Source: W-Chloroflexi-9 sp045863195
GTDB taxonomy: Bacteria; Chloroflexota; Dehalococcoidia; UBA2979
NCBI GenBank assembly: GCA_045863195.1
Contig: BTUI01000013.1
Coordinates: 1-64,000, forward strand
DNA: 64,000 nt
Direction: 5' to 3'
Shown: one piece after another, positions 25,309 through 32,454 of the stretch
How the letters are laid out: each line of letters starts with the position of its first letter
Position numbering within the stretch: the stretch's first letter is position 1
Made by a program: the position numbers and the translations under genes
Notes under the pieces: model-generated
Databases searched by the model: none
Told to the model about the DNA's origin: nothing
What the model saw: only the letters and a program-made list of their open reading frames with translations

Positions 25309-25740
25309 GTGGATGGGAACGCGCTTCTGGCCGGCTCAGACTCCTGCACCCTCAAGAGCGGGCGCCTGGTCCGCCGCGCGTGTGGCGCACCGGCCTCCGG
25401 CTGGTGCGTCTACTGCGGCGAGCCGTTCTGCGATGCGCACGGCGAGCACGGCGCGGACTACCTGCAGGTGTGCTCGCGGACCGAGTGCGCCACCAAGCAG
25501 CGGGACGTGGATGCGCACCGGGAATGGGTGCGCACGAACTACGTGCGCAGCCGAGCCGGGATCTGCGTGGCCGATGACTGCCGCGAACCGAACGAGCACG
25601 AGTGTCAGCGCTGCCGCCTGCGCTTCTGCCCGGACCATCTGCGCGTAGGCACGGTCACCGAGCACAGCACGGGCGGCCCGCAGCGGGTGACGATGATGCT
25701 CTGCCCGCACTGTCTCGCGCGCCGCAAACTCTGGGACTAG
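25309..25740 (+). CDS. Cysteine-rich zinc-finger-like protein, function unknown
   Basis: The 143-residue protein has about a dozen cysteines and several histidines in B-box/AN1-like spacing: CVYCGEPFC-x3-H, ECQRCRLRFCPDH and a closing CPHC. That pattern is suited to two or three zinc sites. It has no membrane segment or catalytic motif I recognise. GTG start at 25309; the earlier GTG at 25301 is out of frame. Its TAG is shared with the convergent nitrilase-like gene in one CTAG (25737-25740). Confidence 0.65.
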   Translation: MDGNALLAGSDSCTLKSGRLVRRACGAPASGWCVYCGEPFCDAHGEHGADYLQVCSRTECATKQRDVDAHREWVRTNYVRSRAGICVADDCREPNEHECQRCRLRFCPDHLRVGTVTEHSTGGPQRVTMMLCPHCLARRKLWD

Positions 25741-27212
25741 GCGCGCGCCTCCACTGCCCCGACCGCGACGCCCGCCGTGCCCTCGGGCGTTGCTGCGATC
25801 AATGTGCCACCACTCTCGATGACGAAACCGCCGCCGAGTATGCCCGCCCCGCTCGCGACGGCGACCGGCACGCGCTGCTCCCATGCGCGGGCGCGCGCGG
25901 AGACCTCTACCGCCACCTCCCGGCCGCCGGCGCACCAGGCGAGGATGCCGGCGCCGCGCTCGCGGAGCGACGCCGCCACCGACGCGACGAGGCCTTCCTC
26001 GCCCGCGAGCAGTCCGATGCCCCGGCCGCGCAACTCGATGACGGGTGGCAGGGTGTCGCCGGGCGTGAACCCCGCCGCGCGTTCGGCGTCGCTGAGCACG
26101 CCAGCACGGTGCGCGGCGACGGTGCGCCCACCTTCCACGGCGAACGCGGTCTTGTAGGTCGCACCCTCGGCGCGCTCGGTCAGCGCGACGACGACGGCGA
26201 CGCGTACCTGCGCTGCGAGCGCCTCGATCAGCGGCAGCGTCTCGCCCTTCGAGACGGCGCGCGGATCCGCGCCGGCGAGGTCGGGGAGCACGACGACCTC
26301 TGCGCCCTGGGCAGCCGCCGCGCGCACCAGCGCGCGCACCGATTCCATCAGGTCGACGGTCGACGGCACCGGGTCGAGTGCGATCGCGGCGACGGTTGTG
26401 GTGCCGGCCGTGGTGGCGCCGGTAGGCGTCCCGCCCGGCGCGGATGGCGTTGTGACGGAGCGCGGCGCCGCGGCATCGAGGTCGATCGCGTGCACCACGA
26501 GGCCGGCACGGTCGGCGGGTGCGCGCACCGCCCAGGTCCCGTCCGGTGCGAGCACGCCCGCGCCCCCGGCATATGACTCCAGGCCGGCCTCGTGACCGGT
26601 GCGGCCGGCGGAGACGATCCACGCGCCCGCTTCTGCTGCACGTGCGGGCAGCACGATGTCTGCGGCGGAGCCGCTGCGGCCACCCCGCACCCAGCCGCGC
26701 GGGGCGCCCGTGCTGATGATCAGTCGGGTGCCATTCGTGCCGAGCGCGGCGGCGTACTGTGCCACCAGCAGGTCCGTGCCGGCGACGAGCATCGCCGGCA
26801 CCGCGCGGGGGTTCGCCGCCACGGGCCCGCCGCCGGGGAGGAACCACGGCGCGGGATGCGCCTCCGTGGCCCGGGCGACCTCCACGCCGTCCGGCGCGAT
26901 CAGGACGGCCGCGTTCTGCAGTCCGCCACCGGTGCGCAGGACCAGGCCGGCTGCGATGTAGCAGCGGTGCCGCTTCGCCCGCTCGCCGAGCGCGCGGAGC
27001 ACGTCCGCGTCCGTGTACCAGGCGGTGCGCGCCACGGCGTCGCGGTCACCGAGGTAGTGGCCCGTCACCGTGGCCTCAGGCAGCACGATCAGGTCGGGCT
27101 CGTCGCGCGCGGCGTCGTCCACGCGGCGCAGCGCCTCATCGAAGGCAGCCTCATACGCGGCGAGCGGGCTCGCCGCCAGTTGTAGGATGGCAACGCGGAA
27201 CGTGTCGGGCAC
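25737..27212 (-). CDS. Tandem nitrilase-fold protein lacking the catalytic cysteine
   Basis: This 491-residue protein reads as two nitrilase-superfamily domains in tandem (about residues 5-240 and 270-490). Domain 1 has the opening FRVAILQLAASPLAAYEAAF and DLIVLPEATVTGH, where the Glu of the Glu-Lys-Cys triad is in place. The expected cysteine strand reads RLIISTGAPRG instead, and the lysine is not found. Domain 2 repeats the pattern (VVVLPDLAGAD, then GIGLLAGEEGLVAS) and also lacks the cysteine. It is probably a non-catalytic nitrilase fold, or one using a different chemistry. It begins 3 nt after the FAH-family gene and is cotranscribed with it. Confidence 0.75.
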   Translation of the reverse strand: MPDTFRVAILQLAASPLAAYEAAFDEALRRVDDAARDEPDLIVLPEATVTGHYLGDRDAVARTAWYTDADVLRALGERAKRHRCYIAAGLVLRTGGGLQNAAVLIAPDGVEVARATEAHPAPWFLPGGGPVAANPRAVPAMLVAGTDLLVAQYAAALGTNGTRLIISTGAPRGWVRGGRSGSAADIVLPARAAEAGAWIVSAGRTGHEAGLESYAGGAGVLAPDGTWAVRAPADRAGLVVHAIDLDAAAPRSVTTPSAPGGTPTGATTAGTTTVAAIALDPVPSTVDLMESVRALVRAAAAQGAEVVVLPDLAGADPRAVSKGETLPLIEALAAQVRVAVVVALTERAEGATYKTAFAVEGGRTVAAHRAGVLSDAERAAGFTPGDTLPPVIELRGRGIGLLAGEEGLVASVAASLRERGAGILAWCAGGREVAVEVSARARAWEQRVPVAVASGAGILGGGFVIESGGTLIAATPEGTAGVAVGAVEARA

Positions 27213-27215
27213 GGA

Positions 27216-27965
27216 CTAGCGTTCGCGGACGGGGTTGCGCAGGGTCATGCCGCCCACGCGCACCTCGCACACGTCGCCGGGGACGATCGCGCCGGTCTGG
27301 CCGGGCGTTCCGGTGTAGACCAGATCGCCGCGCTCCAGCGTGATGTACTGCGAGACGTGGGCGATGCACTTGCGGATCGAGTGGATCAGCAGGCTCGTGT
27401 CGGACTCCTGCTGCTTGCGACCGCTGATGAATCCGGCCACCTCGATCTGTTCGGGCTTGAGCGACGTGTCGATCCACGGCCCGACCGCGGTGAAGGTGTC
27501 GCTGGACTTGGCGCGCCACCACTGCAGGTCCGCCTGCTGCCAGTCGCGCCCGGAGACATCGTTCCCGGCGGTGTAGCCGAAGACGTGCGCGTCCACCTGT
27601 GCCTCGGAGATCGCGCGGGCGCGCTTCCCGATCACCGCCACGACCTCCGCCTCCATGTGGACGTTGGTCCAGCCGGGCGGGAGCACGATCGCCTCGTCCG
27701 GGCCGATGATCGAGGACGGCGCCTTCAGGAACGCCTGCGGCTCCGTGGGGGCCGTGCGCTCCCCGGCGTGGCTCTTGTAGTTGATGCCGATCGCGAGGAT
27801 CTTCGTCGGCTTCGTCGGCGGGAGGAACGTCACGGCCGAGAGCGGGTGCGACTCGCCGGTCGGCTGGAGCGTGCCGAAGACGCCGCCCGCGACGAGATTC
27901 GCGCGCCGTCCCTGGATGATCGCCGTGGACGTCTTGCCGTTCACCCGCACCCGCGCGATGCGCAT
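27216..27965 (-). CDS. Fumarylacetoacetate hydrolase family protein
   Basis: The 249-residue protein has the FAH catalytic fold: ILAIGINYKSHAGE, the metal ligands in VHMEAEVVAVIGKRARAI and FGYTAGNDVSGRDWQ, the lysine in RAKSSDTFTAVGPWI, and the end TGTPGQTGAIVPGDVCEV. Members hydrate or cleave 2-hydroxy-dienoates and acylpyruvates in aromatic degradation. The exact substrate is open, since no other aromatic-pathway genes are nearby. The ATG at 27965 follows a GAGGAGCGG site; a longer open frame upstream has no ribosome site. Confidence 0.92.
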   Translation of the reverse strand: MRIARVRVNGKTSTAIIQGRRANLVAGGVFGTLQPTGESHPLSAVTFLPPTKPTKILAIGINYKSHAGERTAPTEPQAFLKAPSSIIGPDEAIVLPPGWTNVHMEAEVVAVIGKRARAISEAQVDAHVFGYTAGNDVSGRDWQQADLQWWRAKSSDTFTAVGPWIDTSLKPEQIEVAGFISGRKQQESDTSLLIHSIRKCIAHVSQYITLERGDLVYTGTPGQTGAIVPGDVCEVRVGGMTLRNPVRER

Positions 27966-28038
27966 CGTGCCGCTCCTCGAACTGCTCGAACTGTGGATGC
28001 CGCGCGCGCCGCGTGTGGGCGTCCGTCCCGGCGCTCGC

Positions 28039-28044
28039 ATGCTA
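28039..28044 (-). promoter_or_regulatory. -10 box (TAGCAT) of the FAH-nitrilase operon
   Basis: On the minus strand GGTAGCATGCG provides a TANNNT hexamer 73 nt before the FAH start. Confidence 0.5.
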
Positions 28045-28056
28045 CCAGCGCTGCGC

Positions 28057-28548
28057 CTAGTCGATCGTCCGGCCGAGGGTCGCAGCGATCGCATACGCCT
28101 CCGCGCCCTCGCGCATCGCGTGTTCGATCAGCAGATGCCGGAGCGTGATCGTGCCGTCCGTGATCGCGATCACTTCGTCGAGACGCGCGAGGTCGAACAT
28201 CCCGTACGCCTCCATGAATGCCTCGTGTGCATCGTGCATGGACGAGATCACGTCGGTCGCGTCGCGATCGGACTCGCTGCGCGGATCGTCGCTCATCGCG
28301 ATCGCGAGGTGGCGTTGCGCACCGTCGCGGTCGTCGCCGGCGACGGCGCGGAGCGCCACGACGACGCTGGTGTCGCGCGCGCGGACGCGTTCGATCGCGT
28401 CGCGCACGGTGCCGCGGTCGGCGAGTGCGGCGTCGAGGTGCTCGCCCTCGATCTCCCGGATCGCCAGCAATAGCAGGCGATGCGCGTCCATGAAGACGAT
28501 CAGCGGGTCAATGGTGGCGAAGGGATCGTGGATGTTGGGTGCGGTCAT
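28057..28548 (-). CDS. DinB-like helical protein, function unknown
   Basis: The 163-residue, mostly helical acidic protein has a long-helix pattern with conserved-looking histidines (FMDAHRLLLLAIREIE, SSMHDAHEAFMEAYGMFD, LRHLLIEHAMREGAEA). That layout resembles the DinB/YfiT four-helix metal-binding fold, but the match is weak. A TACACT -10 on the minus strand ends 7 nt before the ATG, so the mRNA is probably leaderless. It is followed, after 91 nt, by the FAH gene on the same strand. Confidence 0.55.
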   Translation of the reverse strand: MTAPNIHDPFATIDPLIVFMDAHRLLLLAIREIEGEHLDAALADRGTVRDAIERVRARDTSVVVALRAVAGDDRDGAQRHLAIAMSDDPRSESDRDATDVISSMHDAHEAFMEAYGMFDLARLDEVIAITDGTITLRHLLIEHAMREGAEAYAIAATLGRTID

Positions 28549-28555
28549 GCGCGTG

Positions 28556-28561
28556 AGTGTA
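28556..28561 (-). promoter_or_regulatory. -10 box (TACACT) of the DinB-like gene
   Basis: On the minus strand these bases read TACACT and end 7 nt before the ATG, placing the transcript start on or next to the start codon. Confidence 0.55.
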
Positions 28562-28700
28562 CGCGTGATCGTTCCGGCGATCGTGCGCGCGTTCCGGTGG
28601 CCTCGTGCAGTGCGGGCGCGGCCTCGGTGCGTGGAGGCACACGGTGGGACGGGCGTGACGCGGTGATCGCGATCGCGAAAATTCCCTGCGTATCCACATG

Positions 28701-28736
28701 TTGACATCTTGTGAGTAAGTGCATCCGTGTTAGCAT
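28701..28736 (+). promoter_or_regulatory. Promoter of the histone-like gene
   Basis: A locally AT-rich stretch holds TTGACA (28701-28706) and a nested TTGTGA (28709-28714), followed by GTTAGCAT with the TANNNT -10 at 28731-28736. TTGTGA gives a 16-nt spacer, so it is the likelier -35. The remaining upstream gap (28549-28700) shows nothing else recognisable. Confidence 0.55.
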
Positions 28737-28771
28737 TTCGGCAACAACCCGGGGCTCAACATCGAGGTGCG

Positions 28772-29335
28772 ATGATGGCCACTGCGAGGAAGCCCGCCGC
28801 GACGAAGACGTCGACTGCGGCCAAGAAGACCACGACTGCCAAGCCTGCGGCTCGGACCGCGGCGAAGCCTGCTGCGAAGCCGGCCGCCAAGACCACGACG
28901 ACGCGCGCCGCCGCGAAGCCCGCTGCGAAGCCGGCCGCCAAGGCCACGACGACGCGCGCTGCGGCGAAGCCCGCTGCGAAGCCGGCCGCCAAGGCCACGA
29001 CGACGCGCGCCGCTGCGAAGCCCGCTGCGAAGCCGGCCGCCAAGGCCACGACGACGCGCGCCGCTGCCAAGCCGGCCGCGAAGCCGGCGGCCAAGGCCAC
29101 GACGACGCGCGCCGCTGCCAAGCCGGCCGCGAAGCCGGCGGCCCGCGCTGCGGCGAAGCCCGCTGCGAAGGCCACGACGACGCGCGCTGCTGCGAAGCCG
29201 GCCGCGAAGCCGGCGGCCCGCGCCGCGGCGAAGCCTGCTGCCAAGCCGGCCGCCCGGACCACAACGCGCGCCGCAGCGAAGCCCGCTGCCAAGCCCGCCA
29301 CGACCACGCGCGCACGCGCGGCGGCGAAGAAGTAA
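28772..29335 (+). CDS. Histone H1-like Lys/Ala/Pro repeat protein
   Basis: The 187-residue, very basic protein is made almost entirely of Ala, Lys, Pro, Thr and Arg. Its main unit is the 17-residue AAAKPAAKPAAKATTTR, repeated several times with variants. There is no globular HU domain, so it resembles the free-standing H1-like tails (HC1/AlgP type) that bind and compact DNA non-specifically. ATG 28772 or 28775, after GAGGT. A strong promoter precedes it and a strong terminator follows, so it is probably well expressed alone. Confidence 0.85.
   Translation: MMATARKPAATKTSTAAKKTTTAKPAARTAAKPAAKPAAKTTTTRAAAKPAAKPAAKATTTRAAAKPAAKPAAKATTTRAAAKPAAKPAAKATTTRAAAKPAAKPAAKATTTRAAAKPAAKPAARAAAKPAAKATTTRAAAKPAAKPAARAAAKPAAKPAARTTTRAAAKPAAKPATTTRARAAAKK
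28862..29198 (+). repeat. 51-bp tandem repeats in the histone-like gene
   Basis: The string ACGACGACGCGCGC recurs at 28895, 28946, 28997, 29048 and 29099, exactly 51 bp apart, and again at 29174 after a 75-bp step. Units differ at a few third-codon positions. Such arrays are prone to unit gain or loss, so the protein length may vary between strains. Confidence 0.9.
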
Positions 29336-29363
29336 ATTCACTTCACCTCTCGGGTTGTTACGG

Positions 29364-29398
29364 CACACCCCCGGCACGCGCCGGGGGTGTGTTGTTTC
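29364..29398 (+). terminator. Terminator of the histone-like gene
   Basis: A perfect 12-bp stem (29364-29375 with 29380-29391), a 4-nt loop, then TTGTTT. Confidence 0.9.
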
Positions 29399-29432
29399 CG
29401 GGGCTCTCCGCGGGCCAGCCGGGACGGGGTGC

Positions 29433-29438
29433 TACGAT
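29433..29438 (+). promoter_or_regulatory. -10 box (TACGAT) of the cysteine-ligase-like gene
   Basis: GTGCTACGATCC repeats the tRNA-His and lipoprotein promoter core, 44 nt before the proposed CTG start. Confidence 0.6.
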
Positions 29439-29481
29439 CCCCCGCGCTCGTCTCCATGGCGCACATCGGACGGAGCCGCAC

Positions 29482-30705
29482 CTGCTGCAGCCGCGCCCCT
29501 ACGACAACCTGCACCTCTACAACAGCCTGAGCCGGGACGTGGAGCGATTCCACCCGCTGGAGGATGGCGTGGTGCGCATGTACGTCTGCGGCATCACGCC
29601 GTACGACGTGGGCCATCTGGGCCACGCGCTCGTGTACGTGGCGTTCGACACGCTGCGCCGGTGGCTGGAGTTCAACGGCTACGAGGTGCACCACGTCCAG
29701 AACATCACTGACGTGGACGATGACATGGTGCGCGTCTCCCGCGAGCGCGCCTGCTCGATCGCGGAACTGACCGACCTCAACCACGCCATCTACCTGCGAG
29801 AGATGGACGCGCTGAACGTCCTGCGCCCGGACGCCTTCCCGCGTGTCTCAGAGACCATCCCGGAGATCATCGAGACGGTCGCGCGCCTGGTGGAACGCGG
29901 CTTCGCGTACGAGGTGGATGGCTACGTCTTCTTCGACGTGACACGCACGCCGGAGTTCGGCGCGCTCGCGGGTGTCACCGGCGAGGCGCTGCTCTCCTTC
30001 AAGAGCGACTCGATGCCCGCCGAACCCGCGGAGTTGAAGCGTCACCCGCTCGACTTCCTGGTCTGGCAGCCCTGCGACTGGGAGGGCGCGAAGTTCGACT
30101 CCCCGTGGGGTGTCGGGCGTCCCGGCTGGCACATCGAGTGTTCCGCGATGGCGCAGAAGCACCTGGGGCCGCAGCTGGACATCCACGGCGGCGGCAAGGA
30201 CCTGCGCTACCCGCACCACGATTCCGAGATCGTGCAGTCGGAGGCGGCGAGCGGCCTGCGCCCGTACACCGGTACGTGGATGCACAACGGCACCATGGGC
30301 CTCGATGGCCACAAGATGTCGAAGTCGCTCGGCAACCTGGTGAAGGTGAGCCAGTTGCTGGAGGAGGGCTTCACCGCGAACGGCCTCCGCCTGGCGCTCC
30401 TCGGGCAGCACTACCGCGCCGACCGCGACTTCTCGCGCGACGACCTGCGGACGTGGGAGGAGCGCGCACGGCTGCTGGAGCGCGCGGCGCGCGCCCCCGG
30501 CGGGCCGCCGGACCGCCTGCGCGTGCAGCCGTACCGCAACGCCTTCCACGACGCGATGGACGCCGACCTGGACACGCCGAAGGCGATCGGGGTGCTGCTG
30601 CAGATCGCCGAAGGGCTGGAGGCGGGCCGCATCGCCGGTGACACCGGCGTCGCCACGCTCGTCGAACTTGGTGACGTGCTCGGCCTGCGCCTGCGCCCGG
30701 ACTGA
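29482..30705 (+). CDS. Cysteinyl-tRNA synthetase family enzyme, MshC-like
   Basis: The roughly 407-residue class I synthetase activates cysteine. The zinc-site cysteine and HIGH motif are in YVCGITPYDVGHLGHA; the second zinc cysteine is in GWHIECSAMA, with HHDSEI supplying the other ligands. The KMSKS loop reads GHKMSKSLGNLVKVS. The protein lacks the last 50-60 residues of a usual CysRS, and the stretches HLGHA, QNITDVDDDM and LRLALLGQHYRADRDF look more like MshC (cysteine:glucosaminyl-inositol ligase of mycothiol synthesis). No ATG, GTG or TTG lies in frame between the promoter and residue 20. CTG 29482, 6 nt after GGAG, is the best start. Confidence 0.75.
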   Translation: MLQPRPYDNLHLYNSLSRDVERFHPLEDGVVRMYVCGITPYDVGHLGHALVYVAFDTLRRWLEFNGYEVHHVQNITDVDDDMVRVSRERACSIAELTDLNHAIYLREMDALNVLRPDAFPRVSETIPEIIETVARLVERGFAYEVDGYVFFDVTRTPEFGALAGVTGEALLSFKSDSMPAEPAELKRHPLDFLVWQPCDWEGAKFDSPWGVGRPGWHIECSAMAQKHLGPQLDIHGGGKDLRYPHHDSEIVQSEAASGLRPYTGTWMHNGTMGLDGHKMSKSLGNLVKVSQLLEEGFTANGLRLALLGQHYRADRDFSRDDLRTWEERARLLERAARAPGGPPDRLRVQPYRNAFHDAMDADLDTPKAIGVLLQIAEGLEAGRIAGDTGVATLVELGDVLGLRLRPD

Positions 30706-30728
30706 TCCGCCTACATCGTCGCGCTCCC

Positions 30729-30734
30729 TACACT
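30729..30734 (+). promoter_or_regulatory. -10 box (TACACT) of the hemerythrin-like gene
   Basis: The hexamer ends 7 nt before ATG 30741, so transcription should begin on the A of the start codon. The flanks GCTCCC and GGGAGC form a small inverted repeat around it. Confidence 0.6.
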
Positions 30735-30740
30735 GGGAGC

Positions 30741-31229
30741 ATGCGACGCGATCCGCGCCTCGTCCGCCTCTCGCAGGAGCACCACCACGCGCTGGTGCTC
30801 TCGCTGCGCATCCAGCGTGAACTTCCGGGCGCCGATGCCGAGGGGCTGAAGGCGCTGTACGGCGACCTGCTGCGCTTCTGGGCGGCCGGCCTGCTTCCGC
30901 ACTTCGGCGCGGAGAACGAATGCCTGCTCGCCCGCATCGCGCACCACTCGGACGCCGGCCTCCAGCACGCGGGACGCCTGCAGCGCGACCATCGCGAGAT
31001 CGAGGCGCTCGTCGAGGCGATGCGGGTCGCGCGCGACACGGAGGAGCGCCGGGACGCCCTCGCCCGCTTCGGCGTCGCCCTTCGCGACCATGTGCGCTGG
31101 GAGGAGTCCGACCTGTTCGAATGGCTCCCCGGCGCGCTCGGCGAGGCGGAGATGGACGCCGTCGGCGACTACCTCGCGCGGCATCTGCCGGAGACGCCGA
31201 TCGCGGCGCCGATGCCGCACGACCCGTAG
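30741..31229 (+). CDS. Hemerythrin HHE-domain protein
   Basis: The 162-residue four-helix protein has the HHE metal-ligand pattern: LSQEHHHALVLSL in helix 1, PHFGAENECLL in helix 2, LQRDHREIEALV in helix 3, and RDHVRWEESDLFEWL in helix 4. Such proteins bind a di-iron centre and sense or carry O2 or NO, or take part in iron repair. The mRNA is probably leaderless. It is convergent with the LLM oxidoreductase, 6 nt apart. Confidence 0.88.
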   Translation: MRRDPRLVRLSQEHHHALVLSLRIQRELPGADAEGLKALYGDLLRFWAAGLLPHFGAENECLLARIAHHSDAGLQHAGRLQRDHREIEALVEAMRVARDTEERRDALARFGVALRDHVRWEESDLFEWLPGALGEAEMDAVGDYLARHLPETPIAAPMPHDP

Positions 31230-31235
31230 GCGCTG

Positions 31236-32306
31236 CTACCGCGATCCGGCCGGTTCCGCCTCGAGCTCCCGCATCACCTCGCCCAGTTCGGCCAGCGTGT
31301 CCGCGCGCTGCTTCAGGTCGCCCTGCGCACCGGCGCGGAACGTGGTGACCCCGGCGTTGCGGTAGACGCGCAGGCGGTCCTTCACGGCCTCGCGGTCGCC
31401 GATGAGGTGCGTGGCGAGCACGAGTTCCGTCGGCACGCGCTTGCGCGCCTCGTCGCGCTGGCCGGAGAGCCAGAGACGCTGGATCTCCTTCGCCTCGTCC
31501 GCCCAGCCCTGGCGGCTGTAGGCGGCGTTGTAGAAGTTGTGCTGCTTCGAGCCCATCGCGCCGAGCGAGAACGCCAGGCCCGGCTTGAGCGACTCGGCGG
31601 CGCGCTCCGGGTCGTCCGTGAACACCACCGTGCCGCCGACGGCGATATCGATCTCCTTGAAGTCGCGCCCGGCCGCCTTCGCGCCCGCCCGGATCTCATC
31701 CAGGAACAGGTCGGCGTACTCCGGGATGAAGGAGCCGCCGAGCCAGCCGTCCGCGATCTCGCCGGTCAGGCGCAGGTTCGCCGGGCCGAGGGAGGCGATG
31801 TAGATCGGGAGGTGGGGTGTGGCGGGAGCGCCGCTGCGCAGCGCCTTGCCCTCGCCCGTGCCGCCGTGCTCGGCGTCCAGCGGCAGGTGGTGGAACTCGC
31901 CCTCGTAGGCGACGGTCTCGCCGTTCATCACCCGGCGCACCACCTCCACGACCTCGCGGGTCTGCTTCAGCGGCTTGCGGAAGGGGATGCCGTGCCAGCC
32001 CTCGATCACCTGGGGGCCGCTGGTGCCGAGGCCGAGCATGAAGCGCCCGCCGGACATCTGGTCCAGGCTCATCGCCGTCATGCCGATCAGTGCCGGGGTG
32101 CGCGTGCCCACCTGGAAGATGCCGCTGCCGAAGCGCAGCGTCGTCGTGTGCGCCATGAGGTAGGCGATCGGCGTCGCCGCGTCGTGCGACCATGCCTCCG
32201 CCGTCCACATAGAGTCGACGCCGGCGCGTTCCGCCTCCTGCGCGAAGGCGATGGTGGTCGGCCAGTCCGTGATGGCGTTGTGGTGCAGGCCGATGGCGAT
32301 CTTCAT
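31236..32306 (-). CDS. LLM-class F420-dependent oxidoreductase
   Basis: The 356-residue luciferase-like monooxygenase-fold (TIM-barrel) protein opens with MKIAIGLHHNAITDWPTTIAFAQEAERAG and has RFMLGLGTSGPQVIEGWHG, both typical of the F420-binding LLM group. F420 use is supported by cofE and npdG at 41208-42695. It transfers hydride to or from F420; the substrate is unknown. The ATG at 32306 is chosen over a longer open frame. A TATCGT -10 lies 60 nt upstream on its strand. Confidence 0.9.
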   Translation of the reverse strand: MKIAIGLHHNAITDWPTTIAFAQEAERAGVDSMWTAEAWSHDAATPIAYLMAHTTTLRFGSGIFQVGTRTPALIGMTAMSLDQMSGGRFMLGLGTSGPQVIEGWHGIPFRKPLKQTREVVEVVRRVMNGETVAYEGEFHHLPLDAEHGGTGEGKALRSGAPATPHLPIYIASLGPANLRLTGEIADGWLGGSFIPEYADLFLDEIRAGAKAAGRDFKEIDIAVGGTVVFTDDPERAAESLKPGLAFSLGAMGSKQHNFYNAAYSRQGWADEAKEIQRLWLSGQRDEARKRVPTELVLATHLIGDREAVKDRLRVYRNAGVTTFRAGAQGDLKQRADTLAELGEVMRELEAEPAGSR

Positions 32307-32366
32307 GCGTGTGCTCCCGGTGCGCGGTAGCCGTGCCCCGATCCGTCGAGGCGTGCCGGCGCGCGC

Positions 32367-32372
32367 ACGATA
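32367..32372 (-). promoter_or_regulatory. -10 box (TATCGT) of the LLM oxidoreductase gene
   Basis: On the minus strand TGCTATCGTGCG gives TANNNT, 60 nt before the ATG. Confidence 0.5.
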
Positions 32373-32409
32373 GCAGTCTCGCCGGGCGATCACACGCCGC
32401 GGTGGGCGG

Positions 32410-32415
32410 TATCGT
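32410..32415 (+). promoter_or_regulatory. -10 box (TATCGT) of the MFS transporter gene
   Basis: GGTATCGTGG lies 39 nt before the MFS GTG and is divergent from the LLM promoter 38 nt away. Confidence 0.5.
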
Positions 32416-32454
32416 GGAAGCGCCCCGAGCCCTGACTGCCGGAAAGAGCGCCCC

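Noticed and set aside
28862..29198. CRISPR-like spacing in the histone gene
   Set aside because: The 51-bp units are contiguous coding repeats with no unique spacers.
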